This document shows, piece after piece, positions 24,095 to 37,190 of a stretch of DNA of 64,000 nucleotides. Location of the stretch: NCBI RefSeq assembly GCF_000189635.1, contig NW_002476522.1, positions 248,001-312,000 of the forward strand, given 5' to 3'. The notes beneath the pieces are model-generated. The model searched no databases. It worked only from the letters and a program-made list of their open reading frames with translations, and was not told the origin of the DNA. Position numbers and translations under genes: made by a program. This DNA is from Tetrahymena thermophila SB210. Lineage: Eukaryota > Ciliophora > Oligohymenophorea > Hymenostomatida > Tetrahymenidae. Every line of letters starts with the position of its first letter. Position 1 is the stretch's first letter.

Positions 24095-25219
24095 TCAAGA
24101 TTTTGAAACTATTTTCATCTCTTCATCTTTCTTTACGCTTAAATTAATATCTTCTATCATTTCTTTATCAGTTAATATACTAGCTCTCATATCGTCTTCT
24201 TTGGTAGGATTTGGCTTAACTACCACTTTATACAGTCCATAAAAAGTGAGGAATATTCCAAATATTTCTAGTAGTTGAGGTATCCTGCTTTCAAAGATAA
24301 TTTAGTAAATATATGAGTAAAATACAGGAATATAGTTGGTCAGAGAAAACTTTCCTTAATCCTTGGCAATAATTGTGCCATGGATAAACAGAATTTAACT
24401 TAGATAAACAGGTATAGCTAAAAAGACGAATACAAATAGTAAATCAGAGATAGAAGGCATTGTAATATGATCTGATCTATAGATTAAGGCTATAGCTCCA
24501 AATGCCATCATATGAACTCCCAAGCTGACATTAACAGCTAAAGAAGAAGCATTTTTGCATAGTCTAATTACTACTATACCAAATGCCCACAATCCAAGAC
24601 TTAAAAATGATACAAGGGCAACAATCATTTAGAAGGCATTCATTTCGCCTACAACTTCATTTGCATCAATAGGGAAGATATAGGAAAGAAGCTAAATAAC
24701 TACTTAAGGAGAAGTAACTACATTAATACCAATTAAGCTAAGAGCTAGGAAAGCCACATCCCTAGGTTTTATTTGCTAACCTAGCATAAAGTAGGCTATT
24801 ATAAAAACAAATATTGGCCCTGCATTATTAATTATCCATGTGATATTCAAAGGGATGACTGAAATCGAGAAATAAAATATGAGCTGCTAAATCGTTATAG
24901 GGAAATTACGCAAAATTACATACTTAATTTCGTCTCCTGAAAATAATACACTCTTTTTGTAAGCCATAGCTACAAGATTAGAGAATATAAAAGTAGCAAT
25001 TCCACGAATAAGCATACAAATACTCCAATCAATGTGAGGATAGAGCTTGATAACCAAATTACCTAAGAAAAATGTTGTGTTTGACAAAATCCCATACAAG
25101 TAATACCCTTAAGGACCAATTTTTTCTATCTACCTATCAACTAAATTAGTTAAAAAATCGAAAAAATATCTAAGTCTTGTTAAAAAGACATCTGTTAACC
25201 TATTTAAACTATTTAGCAT
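24095..25219 (-). CDS. EamA/DMT-superfamily transporter, paralogue A
   Basis: Single-exon frame of 374 codons from the ATG at 25219 to TGA. It is a polytopic membrane protein with about ten hydrophobic spans arranged as two repeats, as in the drug/metabolite transporter (EamA, SLC35-like) superfamily. Diagnostic stretches are 'WSICMLIRGIATFIFSNLVA' in the first half, 'PLNITWIINNAGPIFVFIIA' before the mid-loop, and 'EIFGIFLTFYGLYKVVVKP' at the last helix. A charged cytosolic tail ends 'EEMKIVSKS'. Substrate cannot be told from sequence; family members move nucleotide sugars, amino acids or other metabolites. It is related to the genes at 27069 and 30397 but is the most diverged of the three and has a longer C-terminal tail. 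Confidence 0.85.
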
Positions 25220-27068
25220 TTATATCAAACAATATCTATCTATCAATCAATTAATAATAATACTTTAAATTAATTTGCACAGAAAAAATCAAATAAAAAT
25301 AAGATTTTGTTTGTTGCTTTTTAATATTTATAAAGATAATTAATAGTTGCTTTAAAATTTAAAGTAATCAAAAATCAAGTAACAATCCCCATAACTTACA
25401 AATTTCATATTAGGTTAAAGACTTATGATTATTAAAAATAGTAGATACTATTATTAATTTATCAAAATTTGTGTAAAAGATATTGGCTAATATTTTTTGT
25501 CAACTTAATACTATTAATTAATTAGAGTAACTTTTCTCTATAGAAAACTTCTAGAAAAAAATTTTATTTTATTCCTCAAATTACTTTGATTTAATTCTAA
25601 CATTTCAATTTATATATACCTTTTCTTAGTTTTAAATTCATAGCTGCTTATACAAATCTATTTCTTATTTATTTGATTGAATTTGATTACAATTTTTTAA
25701 TTTTTAAAGATGTCACTTTTACTAAATATTGGCGAATTGTGATAATATTCAATTTATTAAATCAATTATAATTGCAATTGTTCAAGAAAATTCATTGATA
25801 TTTTTGATTAAGCCTCAGTAAATATAAATAAATAACCTTAAGCTAAAAAATACTAATTAAATTTTCGAAAATTTTTCTTTTTTTGTTAAACTAGAACTTT
25901 TTATCTATTTCAAATATTTAAATTAAATAACTATCGTTGTAATCTTTGCTTTAAATTTTTTAAATATTACTAGTATAAATCTTTGAATAAAATATTTTTT
26001 TTCAAATTAATTAAAAAAATCAAGACTTCAATTAAGTAAAATTGAATTCATTTTTATTATTTGCTGTCTTTTTAACTTGGTTTAAATACAATTAAAATTT
26101 GATGATTTAATTAATATAAACAACTAGTCCTTCAAACTATGCCTTCCTTAGCTTAATGTTAAGCTTTAATTTTTCTATTCTATTTAAAACAGTTAAATAA
26201 AATAAAAATTTGTTTATCAAATTCCCTGCTTGCTTACCTATGCAAATCCATATTTAAATTTTTCAAAGGTAATTTATATTTAATAACATTTAAAAAATAT
26301 TTATTATTTAAAAAACCAATTGATTCATAAATTAGAATTAAAGAATAACTTTTTTTATTATTTTATTGATTAATAATAAATATTTAAATTCTATTATTTT
26401 CTCCAACCATTAAGTAGTTAACTTGAGTGTAAATTTAATTTTAGTAATATCAATTAAATGAGATAAATGTTAAATTTTTTTATTTTTTTTGCATTTTATA
26501 ATAAATCCATTTTAATTAGAATTTACAAACAACAAAAAAAGAGAAAAATCTAGTTTTAATTATACAATTTAATTGATTTTAGAAAAAAACAAATTATTTA
26601 GTATTTTTTAATTGATTGAGTAGTGTAATTTAATCAATAAAATAAATAAAAAATTAATTAAAATAAAATATAAATAAATAAAATCTTTATAATTTATTTA
26701 ATTTTAAATCATTTATTTTTAAAATATTGCCCCAAATATTTATTGTAGATGATTAAATATAAGATAAAAAATAGAAAAAAAAAGATAAAACTGACAACAA
26801 ATTAATTAAAATTTTGAAGAGGTTAAAATTAAAAATTATTTACATCCTTAATATATAAAATTTAAAAAACGAATATCTAATAAAAGAATAAAATCAATAA
26901 TTAAAATAAACAAAGTTAGCGTTTGTTTTGTTTGATTTTGTAAAAGAATATCTGTGTTGAAATAAGTAACACACACATGGCTAAAAAATTCAAAAAGATT
27001 TTTGGGAAGAAAAAGTTAATCTTTTTTGATTTTAAAAATTTGATTAACAAAAAAAAGAAAATATAAAA
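25220..27068. other. Intergenic, divergent promoter region
   Basis: About 1.85 kb between the 5' ends of two transporter paralogues transcribed away from each other. It is AT-rich with long A and T runs. No coding frame, RNA or repeat array was recognised. Confidence 0.6.
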
Positions 27069-28100
27069 ATGAAAGAAAGCTAAAAATTAATTTTGGCAAT
27101 TAATAAAATAAATAATAAAATAGTGAATACCTTTGATTGTGTAGTCATTAGTCTAAATAAGTTAGCAAATAAATTTGGAGATGATGGATATTTATTATAT
27201 GGATTTTTATCATCAACAGGACTTTTTATTGGAATGACTAGCTTAAAATTCATACCAAGTGTAGATTGGTCTATATGCTTTATTCTTAGAGGAGTAGCTT
27301 ATTACCTATTTGGAATTATATTCGCTGCTATCTATAAATCTGATATTTCATTTAGTGGTAATAGCTTTTACTACACAAATGTAAGAAATACTTTAATAGG
27401 AATTTATTAGCTATTTTTATAATATGTAATGGTCTTATTACCTGTGAGTATTATTTGGATTATCATAAATAGCACTCCTGTTTTTGTATTTATTGCTAAT
27501 TATTTTATGTTCTCTATTCCAATAAGTGGCAATTAGATTTTGTTATTACTTTTAAGCTTGTTTGGAGTTAGTTTAATCATGGATCCTGAGATGTTTTAAC
27601 ATTTATTTAGCACATTAATCAAAAAAGACAATTCAATTTAAGAGGATTAAAATAAAGATTAAGGTTATTAAATTAGTCTAAAACATTTTTTATCTACTCT
27701 TTTGCTTTTATCTTAATGTCTTTGTGCCTATGCTGTTTGTGTTATCAAAAAGGCAAATAAAGTTAATTCTCTATCTATTACTCTTCATTTGGGATTTGTG
27801 TTCATTACAATTGGAAGTATAGCCTTATTTTCAAGATCTGATTTTATTACCATTCCTAGCTTATCAGATTTAACTCTAGTTTTTTTATTTTATGGATTTG
27901 GAACATTTTTGCCATCTATTCTTTTTATTTAGGGAACTTTAGTTGCTAAATGCTAAGGAAAGTATTCTTTAACTACCTACATAAATGTATTTTATGCTTT
28001 CATTTTTTAAATTATTTTTGAGAATAAAAATCCTTCAGTCTTTGAGTTCATAGGAGTCATTATAACATTCTATGGATTGTATAAGTTGATGGTAAAGTGA
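27069..28100 (+). CDS. EamA/DMT-superfamily transporter, paralogue B
   Basis: Single-exon frame of 343 codons ending in TGA. The ATG at 27069 is the first in frame. About ten hydrophobic spans in two halves, including 'VDWSICFILRGVAYYLFGII' and, at the end, 'GVIITFYGLYKLMVK'. The mid-loop between the halves is Gln/Asp-rich and charged. It is clearly the sister of the gene at 30397: both have 'MTSLKFIP', 'VDWSICFI' and 'KYSLT' followed by a Tyr-rich helix. It lacks the extended C-terminal tail of paralogue A. Substrate unknown. Confidence 0.85.
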
Positions 28101-30396
28101 AATTTGTTTATAATAAGCGCTTAAGAGATAAATCAAAATTAAAATCCCATTGATAAAAAATTTAAAATTGTAAGCCAATTTACTTAAATTGTTTTTATGA
28201 ATAGAAATAAATAAATAATAAATAAAATCTATGAAATAATTTTTTTAATATAATTGAAATATTTTATCTGTGTGTTTCATTTGAATTATACTTTCATAAA
28301 AGTAAGAATTTAATATTCGAACAATAAAATATATCAATTTTATTTATTTAATCACTCACTATCACTTAAATGTATTTTTAAACTGTTTTTTGATTTAAGT
28401 TAAATTTAAAAAATTTTTTAATATTTCTTAATTTTAAAAACAAAAACGTCAAGAAATTGATTTAATTAATTAATTAAAAATATTTGGTATTGATTAAAAA
28501 TATTTTTTTTTAAAGTATGAATGCAAAGTAAGTTTATATATAATGAATTTAATTCTCAGTATTAGTTTAATAAAATATTTTTTATTCTGGCTAATTTGTA
28601 TGGTATTATTTAAAGATAAATTTCATCCATCAAACAGATTTCATTTTTAAAGAGAGAAAAAATTAAATTAAATATTTTATATTATTTTTTTAAAGTAATT
28701 ACCTTTCTCAAATATAATAATAAAGAAAATGACTGATAAAATTATGTATGTATAAACTTAAAGAAAAAATGGTTTAATTCAAAAATAAAATTGATAATTA
28801 AAAATAAGAAAGCAAGCAAGCACAGATAAAAGTTCTTGTATTTTAATATATTATAAAAATTCCCAGTTTTTAGAAGAATATTTTCAAAGAATATTGAATA
28901 ATAAATATAAAATAATATAATTAAATCTTATTTGAAATATTAAATTTTCTATTGTTTGCTTTTAATAAATTTCTATTTTAGCCAATAAACATACAACAAT
29001 TAATAAATAGTAAAATTTAAATTAATACTAATTTAACGTATAATGCTATTGTTAAGAAAGACTAAACTTAAAAGGCTCATTTAGAATATTTTTAAATAAA
29101 TCTAAAAAAGGCTTTTTTTCAAAATAAATTAAATCTATGAAAAAAATACTTTTAAAATTTGCTATAACTTTCCTTAAAATAATACAAAAATAATTTTTTA
29201 AACCAAAATCTAATAATTGATATTATGCCTTTACAAGTATTTTTAATCTTAATAAAAAAAGACAAATATTACATCAATTAGTAATAAATAAATGAAGTAT
29301 ATGGCTAAAAGTAATAATTGAATCTTTGAAAATTAAATTTGAATCATAAAAATAATTAATATCCTCGTGTAAATACTTTTATTTTAAAATTTAAGAGTAA
29401 GCAAAAAAAGAAAATTAAGTATTTGATTTAATGAAACTTTTTAATAAATAAATAAAATTTAAAATTTATTAATCCAATTTCAATTTCAATTTGTTAGAAC
29501 ATATAGCTAGCTAAGTATTATTTAATATCTGCATTTTTATTTCATTTTAAAATGATTTTTTAATTAGTTTTTCTTTAAATTTTTTAAAGTTTGTTTGTTT
29601 CAATTTGCTTGAATAAAAATCAAAGAATATTTAACAAAAAAATTAAGCTGAAAAAAAAATTTTTATTTTTTAATAACATCTTTCGAACCTAATTATTAAC
29701 TCGCTTGAATTGGCTCATCATATTAATCCAGTTAAAGATTTATAAAAATTTTTAATGGCTAGATATTTTCTATATTTTAAGAGGAAAAAATTAATTATTT
29801 TTGAAAAAAAAGTAATCCAAACAAATAAAATTTTTAAATGTTAATTCTATATAAAGACTAACTACTTATTAAAATAGATTCACACACACGCAATTCTTTA
29901 AAATATCTAAAATATAGCTAATAAAAAGTCATAATTTTCTACAACATAAGTAATTATACATGTAATAATTAAGAAAAGATTGATTAATATATGTTAGTTA
30001 TTTCAATATGTATTTAAAATTATTATTCGAATATAAAGTAGACTTTTAAGAATATAAGCAAATAAATAATTAAATAGAAAAGTAATTATAAAATTGAAAT
30101 ATTTAATAAGTTAATATATAGAAGCTAATTTTATTTGTAAAAGAAAAGATAAATTTTAGTAAAAGATTTCACTTATTTGTTTAAGTATTATATTTTATAA
30201 ATACAGCTTAACCTGTATGTATTGCGCACTGTCTGGGGTATTAATTTTTGGTTTCAAGGGACTATTATTTTGCCCAATTATTGATGCCCAATGTATACAG
30301 GTTTACTTAAATTTACTATATATAAATAAATAAATACATTATAACGCTAATAATATATAAACTATTTTTAAAAAATGGAGAAGTTTTTTATATTAA
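28101..30396. other. Intergenic, convergent, with one GC-rich islet
   Basis: About 2.3 kb between the 3' ends of transporter paralogues B and C. It is almost entirely A/T-rich without coding character. The exception is the compact GC-richer inverted-repeat element at 30210-30303, listed separately. A short 'cacacacacg' run lies at about 29881. Confidence 0.6.
30210..30303. ncRNA. Candidate structured element with 15-bp terminal inverted repeat
   Basis: A 94-bp islet much richer in G+C than its surroundings, starting 'aacctgtatgtattg' and ending 'caatgtatacaggtt'. The arms pair over 15 positions; the only two non-Watson-Crick positions would be G-U wobbles in RNA. The interior has a 'ctgggg' that could pair with either of two 'gccca' segments, and a small 'ttggtttcaa' hairpin. 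No Pol III box pair and no T-run terminator are evident. It could be a small RNA gene, a 3'-end structure of the transporter gene at 30397, or a MITE-like insertion. I do not recognise a family. Confidence 0.3.
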
Positions 30397-31434
30397 TCAT
30401 TTAACCAATAATTTGTAAAGTCCAAAGAAAGTAATAAAGAATCCTATGATTTCGTACAGAGATAATTGCTTTTATTCATAAATCATTGAGAATAAAAATG
30501 AATAGAACACATTAACATAAGAGGTCAGAGAGTATTTTCCTTAGCATTTGGCGACCATGGTACCATGTATAAAAATTATACAGGGAAAGAAAGTGCCAAG
30601 TCCATAGACTAAAAACACCATAAATAAATCGTAGGTGCTAGGCATTTAAATGAAATCAGAACGTTAGAATAACGCAAAGCTTCCAAAAATTATGCAGACA
30701 AGCCCTAGATGCAAAGTAACAGTTAATGAACTAATATTATTAGCCTTTTTAATAATAGAAATTCCGAAAGCAGCTAGTATTTAAGAAGCTAAAAAAAGAA
30801 CAGATATTATTTAAATAAATGGTGTAATTGCTTAGCCTTCATCCTTTTCGTTTTCTTTGTCAGAAATAATAGTTTTTCTAAACATTTCAAAAATCTATTT
30901 AAACATGCTAGGATCCATGATCAATAAGACTCCTAGCAAACTAACAAATAAAAATATGATTTGTTTTAAAGAGATATCAACAGAAAAAATATAATAATTG
31001 ACTAAAAAAATAAACAGTGGCATACTGTTTACAGTTATCCAAACAATTGTAATAGGTAAAACAACAACAGCATATTATAAGAATAATGAGGATACTCCCA
31101 TAAGCAGATTTCTTATATTTAAATAATACAGATCCTTCCCTTAGAATTACATTTCAGACTGGTAGATCACTGAGCAAATAATACCAAAAAAGTAGTAAGC
31201 TACTCCTCTAATAATAAAACAAATAGACCAGTCAACATTTGGGATAAATTTTAAACTAGTCATCGATACAAATACCAGAGTATTAGAGAGAAATCCGAAA
31301 AATAAGTAACCATTTTCACCAAGTTTCTTAGAAATTGAATTAAGAAAGCTTGCAGCTTTGTTAAATGTGTTTAATAAACCAACATTTATTCTGTTAATTG
31401 CTGCAAAATTTTTATTCGAGTTTGATGTTTTCAT
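30397..31434 (-). CDS. EamA/DMT-superfamily transporter, paralogue C
   Basis: Single-exon frame of 345 codons, ATG at 31434, TGA at 30397. Two-repeat polytopic protein with about ten spans: 'FIPNVDWSICFIIRGVAYYF' in the first half, 'PITIVWITVNSMPLFIFLVN' before the mid-loop, 'LGTFFPCIIFIHGTMVAKCQ' and a terminal 'IGFFITFFGLYKLLVK' in the second half. It is closest to paralogue B at 27069 and lies in the opposite orientation. The mid-loop is acidic and charged ('ISDKENEKDEGQ'). Substrate unknown. Confidence 0.85.
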
Positions 31435-32397
31435 CTTCTATTTATTATTTAATTTGCTAATTTAATTTATTTGGATTTTATTTTCTTTTATTATTTTAAT
31501 TTGTTTTCTTTTTCTTTTTCATGATTAAATTCAAATGAATTTTCTAACATTTTTCTTAAACAATTAAATTAAAAATTTGGAAAATCAATCAATCAATAAT
31601 TTAATTGATTTTATTAATTATTTTTTTAAATGAAAAAAAATCAATCAATTATTGAAATAATAAGAACTCATTTAAGAATTATATTTTTTTCTTCTAAAAG
31701 TCTCTACTAGTCTTTTCCTTAAAAGTTCTTTCAATTATTTTTAAACAAATTTTCAATAGCGTTTATTTTTCGTATTTTTCTGATCTCAATCATTATTTAA
31801 AATTGTATGAATCTTAAATAATTTTTGGTATATTTGCTAATAAATATGAAAAGTAAAACAAAAGTCTTCAAAATTTTAAATTTGAAGAATTTCAAAAACA
31901 ATTTCATGAAATAAATACATGCTTGTATTATCTATCATTAACTAAAATATTTAAAGGAATTTAATTTCTTTAAATAAATTACCACAAACTAAGATATATC
32001 CAAAAATTTATGGAGAGAAATTATGATTTGTTTATCAAAATTTAACTTATATTGACGCATTATTAGCTTAAAATAAAGTGGGATATAGGATAGACAAAGA
32101 ATAAGTGTACTAATTATTTTTAATTACAATTGTATTTTTATTATATTCATTCAAGCAATTAAATATTCATGCATGATAAGTATTTATATATAGAAATTAG
32201 GTACTAAGTTGGCTTTGTTTGCTTGCTTTTTTAGAAATTTATTAATTTAAATATTTGATTTTTGTGAATTTATTTATGATAATTTAATACTTTTTTGGAT
32301 ATTTACATTAATATTTACATATTTATTTGTTAAAAAATATTTATTATAACTATCTATTAAATAATATAAATTTTCAAGTTCTATTTAATTCAATCGT
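31435..32397. other. Intergenic, nothing recognised
   Basis: AT-rich spacer upstream of transporter paralogue C and downstream of the PH-domain gene. 'aatcaatcaatcaat' runs occur near 31585 and 31642. No coding frame or RNA was recognised. Confidence 0.6.
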
Positions 32398-35300
32398 TCA
32401 TTCATTAAAATCTTAGCTTTCATTTACGTCATCTTCAAATAGTGGCTTTTCTTTATATGTTTCTTTACATTTGTTAAGCAACACGCGCTGTAAATGTTTT
32501 ATAAATGTATTTCTTTAATTTTAATCGATAGCTTAAAGTTCCAGTCTCCTGTCTTTTTTACAACGAATGTAAAAAAAGTTATCCTCGCATTTCTAATTGT
32601 TTTCTTGTTTCTTCAATCTTAAAAATCCAGGACTGTCTCTTCCAATATTAATAGATATGATATCTTCAAGCTTTATGGATTTAGCTTTTTTCTCATCTTT
32701 AGTTACAGGGAACCAAATCAATTCTAAATTTCTTATTTTAATTGTTTTTTCTTTTGGACCTAGTATACCATTCTTACTATATTTGATCATATTCTCTCCC
32801 TTCTTTAAATAGTCCATAGCTTCTTCATAAATTCTCTCATCACTTATTATTTGTTTTTTATTCTTTTTTTACTTAGTTGAAACTATAGATTTGTTTAGAT
32901 TAGAATCATTTAAGATAGAAAGATTTTATAGGTTAGATTAATTTTTATTTATTTCAGTTGTTTCTTGGGTTCCTTCTTTGCTAAAATTTCTGATATCATT
33001 AATTTTTTAGCTAGAAATATTGTTGAACTATTAATCAGAATTTATTTTATTAGGTTAAAAGCTTAATAACTCTTTTCCACTCTCTTATCTTAAAGATCTT
33101 CTCTGCTAGTACATTTTTAATGCTGAGCTAATTTTTAAATATATTTACATTTAAGATAGATAGAAGATATAAATCAAAGTTTATATAAATATATTTTTTA
33201 TTCACCAGAAATTTTCTAAAATTTATTTTTTCAAAAGAGTAAGAAAAAATACTATTCAAAAATTTAATTTCGTTAAGGCTTTCTAGAGTTTTTAAATTAC
33301 TTAAGAATAATAATGTAATAAATACAGTAGATTTTTATTTATAAAAAATTAATTATGATGGTGAATCAAAAATACTAAAAAATTAATTAATTAATTTAAA
33401 TAATAATTAATTTAATCTCCCTTTTTATTTAAAAAATAAAATAAATTTACTTTATTTTTTGAGGGCTTTTTGGAATTTAAAAATTTTCATTTGAAATTGT
33501 TTCTTTTTTTATTCCTTGTGTCGTAGGATTAAGTTGCTACGATTAAGTTATTGGCTTTTACTTTTCTTCGTCCTGAGCTTCATTAGATGATCTAAAATAT
33601 GCAGATTGCAGAATATTTATGTTATTTTGTTAATCTATACAAATTATTATTAAAATTAATTTTGTTAAGCATATTTAGATGTATGTATTTATGTTTTTAT
33701 TTTTCTAAAAAATTAATAAACAAATAGATTTATTTATTTTGAAAATTTACTTTAATTTTGGTTTTCTTGTTAATTTTTAGTATTAAATACTGAGCTTGAC
33801 ACTTTTAATTTATAAAAAAAATTAGATTTGCATTTTAATTCATTTTTTACCTGAAATACTAGTGTTTAATTCAGGATTATATGTTTATGTTCTAATGGGA
33901 GAAAAGCTCCTGTTTTCTATATGTTCGAATACTCTAGCCTAAACTCCATCAGCTTTAGGTAGCTAAGGATGATAAAAAAAAGGTTTTTTTGGATATAAAA
34001 CTTTTTTCATTCTTTAGATGTATAGAATTGAATCAAATTATTTTAAATCATCTCTATGTTTAAATTAAATTTTAAGTGTCAAAGATTTTTCAAAGTTCAT
34101 TTTAATAGTGATTTTTTGATATTCTATTGAGACAAGCTCGTAGATTTAAAATATTTTGTCAGGTGAAGTTTTTAATTCAGAATTAATTTCATCATAAATA
34201 ATAATTTTATTTCCTTAGATAGTGACGAGTCCTTAACACACAGATACATCTATTTAGACTTTTTTATATTTATTATAATAATATTAAATTTTTAGATATT
34301 TTATTTTTTTCTGGTCAGATTTCTTTATTAAAGACTTAATTTAGGCCTTGATGAAATAGATAATTATCAAAATATACCTTTTCATTATCTTTATTTTTGG
34401 CTCATTTTTTCTCAAATAAGAAAATTTTAATTTGGGTTTTAAACATTTATTTATTTATTGAGAAATTTTGTGAATATTTCGCAATGAAGAAATCTTTTTC
34501 TGCAATATTTTTTTTGTAGTACAAAACTAAAAATTAAGTTTTGAAAATCGTAAAGCAAACATCTAAAATTAAATTGCTTATTCCTTAAAAATGTTATATT
34601 TACTGTAACACTAATAGTTTAATACTAGAATCAAACTATTGTTTTTAAAAGCAAATTAAATGATTGATTAATAGATTACCTTGAGCTGATTAAACAACTT
34701 GATATATTTATTATTATGCAAAGCTGCAGGTATATAGAAGGCTCGTTATTTATTCATTTCTTTATTTTATTTAATTTTATTCTTCCATCTGCTTTTCTAT
34801 TGTTGAGTTGAGTTAGTTTATTCTTTCTACTAGCCTTTTATTAGTATTTTCTAAAAGCAAGTTTTGAGAGTTGAGTTTTTCCTATTATCATAATTAAAAA
34901 GAAATGAATGAGTTACTTCTCTTATTATTCAATGTTTGGATATATTTTTAAATTATTAGTGCCTTACAAAAATAAATAAATAAATTAAAAAAATAGTGAT
35001 GTGTAAATTTTAATAAAAATTAGGTAAGCTGATTTTGAAATGGAGTACTCTGTAAGCAATTTTTCGAAGTAAAAAATATTTAAATTTAAAGGCATTATTA
35101 ACCACTCAATAAGTAAAAGTAATTGCAAAAATTAACTTGATGGTTATCTAAATTATTTAATAAAATAAGTAATAATAAAATAAACTGATTCCTACTATTT
35201 ACAAATCTTCTGAATTGCTATCCTCTTCACTTTCAGAGTCAGATACTTAGCTTTCAGAGTTTGATTTGTTGCTATTTTAAGAAGGTTGTTAGATCTTTTA

Positions 35301-35870
35301 TTGCTATATTTATGGTTAAGTGGCATTTTAATTTAAATTTTCTATCTATTATGGCAAGGTTATTTGCTGCTCCTCTTACTTATACTAACTCCCTTCCTCT
35401 TAAATTGCTTAAGCTTCTTGTCTGGGGCTGAGGATGTTAGTTTAAGGTTTTTAATTCTAATTGTTAAAGCTAAATGTTTTTTAAATATTTCCCTTTTCAA
35501 ATTCACTCTTTTCTTAATAAAGCTTTTTTTGTTGTTGAGTATACTCAATAATTGATTAATCAAAATCAGATTTTTTTTCTTCATAAAATTTTTATTTCAA
35601 AATAATAGCCATGCTTTTGAGTTCTTTTATCTGTTACTGGATTATTGTTTGAATGTTTTCATTACAGGATATTTCCTAGTTTTGATCGCTCCCATTTTCT
35701 GGATTTAAATTTTTATTATTAATTTCATATTCGCATTCTTCGTTTGAGCTTTTTTAATCATTTTTTAAGTTATTTTCAGGATCATTAAATTTATTATGAT
35801 ACTAATGTAGAGACTAATTAAACAAATGGCCAGACTAGCCCTACGCTGAAAGTATATCCACTTAGTTCAT
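32398..35870 (-). CDS. Coiled-coil and PH-domain protein (single-gene model)
   Basis: Exons read: 35870-35196 (polar, acidic Ser-rich end 'SNSESQVSDSESEEDSNSED'), 34881 downward (heptad coiled coil, 'EKLNSQNLLLENTNKRLVER'), about 34385-33840 (beta-rich, PH-like: 'KKVQIDVSVCQGLVTIQGNK' to 'HRDDLKQFDSILYIQR'), 33640-33451, and 33127-32398. The last is a convincing PLC-type PH domain: 'MDYLKKGENMIKYS', 'LELIWFPVTKDEKKAKSIKL', 'DIISINIGRD', 'FIKHLQRVL'. Such domains bind phosphoinositides or proteins at membranes. Introns 34882-35195 and 33128-33450 keep frame. The join between the coiled coil and the first PH-like part (about 34680-34400) is the weakest point. If it fails, this is two or three genes, with one starting at ATG 34385 and one at ATG 33114 (238 codons). 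Confidence 0.55.
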
Positions 35871-37190
35871 CCTTCTTTATCTCTAAGTTTGATTGCTGAT
35901 GATTTCTATACTAATTGATTGTTTAATATTTTTAAGTTAGTAGTTTGTTAGCAGCTTTCTTTAAGATGAAGAAATATGTATATAATTTGAGTAGTATTTT
36001 GCTTTTAATAATATAGAGAAGTTAGATATATAATTGATTGTTTAACAATTTTAATTACTTTTTTAATACTATTGAAATTTAACAAAATTAAATTTTCCTA
36101 CAGAACAAAAATTTACTTGGATAGTAAAATTACTTATTTAAGAATACAGCTAAAAATTTATATTTTTTACTTTATATCAATCAAAAAAATATTCAAAGCA
36201 TATTAATTGCTTGTTTTTTAGGCGAAAAAGACTGACCAAAAAAAATTTGGATTGGATCTATATATTTTATAGAATACTACTTTGCTAATCTGTTGAAATA
36301 GATAAGAGAATATTCTATCAGATTTTATCTAGAAAACATTCATTGATCAATTTAAATTGTTTGTTGTTCTTATATTAATTAATAAACTAAAATCTTCATA
36401 CAATTTACTAATCTTATTTAGATGATAAAGATTATAGCAAATTGAATTTGCTTTATGCCTACCTAAGTCTTTTAAAATCTCTGATTAAAATATATTGCGA
36501 TAATTTAATACTTAAATTTTCTAAATACCTTAATTACTCTAATTTTTGTTTTTTATTTTTGATATTTATAGCTGTTCCTGTATTTGAAATATTTTAGTAG
36601 AAAAAATATTTTTAAAAAACATATTATTTAATATTTTGTTAAGAGAATTTATAGTAAGATAACATAGTTAGTGTATTTTTAATTAAAATAAACAGATGAT
36701 AAAAATTAAGAAAGAAATTATAAAAGAATATAATAAAGTTTGCCTTAATAAAATAAAATAGGAATTTGAAATAAAACACAGCCTTTACAAAATTTATTTT
36801 AGTTGAAAATATTTTTAAATTATTTTGATTAATTATTGAATTTCTTTAATAAGAAAAGTTAGTAAATAAGTAGGTAAATAAATAAATAAATACTTATTAT
36901 TTTCATAAATATTAAATAAAAATTTTAGGAAAAGATAATGTATGCAAGCAAACCTTTTAATATTCTAATAACATTCCTATTCATCTTTAAATTTGCCAAA
37001 TTTTATTTTTTTTAAATTTATTAGGCTTATTGAGATAATTTTTTTTTCCTTCTTTTATGCAAACAAATAGAATAAATTGAAAAAAATAAGAGAAGTTTGG
37101 AAAAAAAATATAAAAATTGAGAAAATTATTAAAGTGTTAAATATTAATAAAATAGATACAAATATTTAGGTAAATTAATAAGAAATAGCT
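35871..37190. other. Intergenic, divergent promoter region
   Basis: AT-rich spacer between divergent genes. The minus-strand frame of the coiled-coil/PH gene stays open for about 130 bases beyond 35870 without another ATG, so a further upstream exon is possible. Otherwise only simple 'aaataaataaat' and poly-T runs are visible. Confidence 0.55.

Noticed and set aside
29670..29720. 'ttcgaacc' resembling a tRNA T-loop
   Set aside because: No matching acceptor stem, D-arm or anticodon arm can be built around it on either strand.
32597..32812. Plus-strand ORF of 71 aa, hydrophobic
   Set aside because: Exact antisense of the PH domain on the minus strand.
35360..35584. Minus-strand 74-aa Lys-rich ORF and an apparent frameshift at the A-run near 35524
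   Set aside because: The A-run has seven bases. Counted correctly, the frame continues without shift into the acidic Ser-rich segment and then the coiled coil. The Lys-rich ORF is out of frame.
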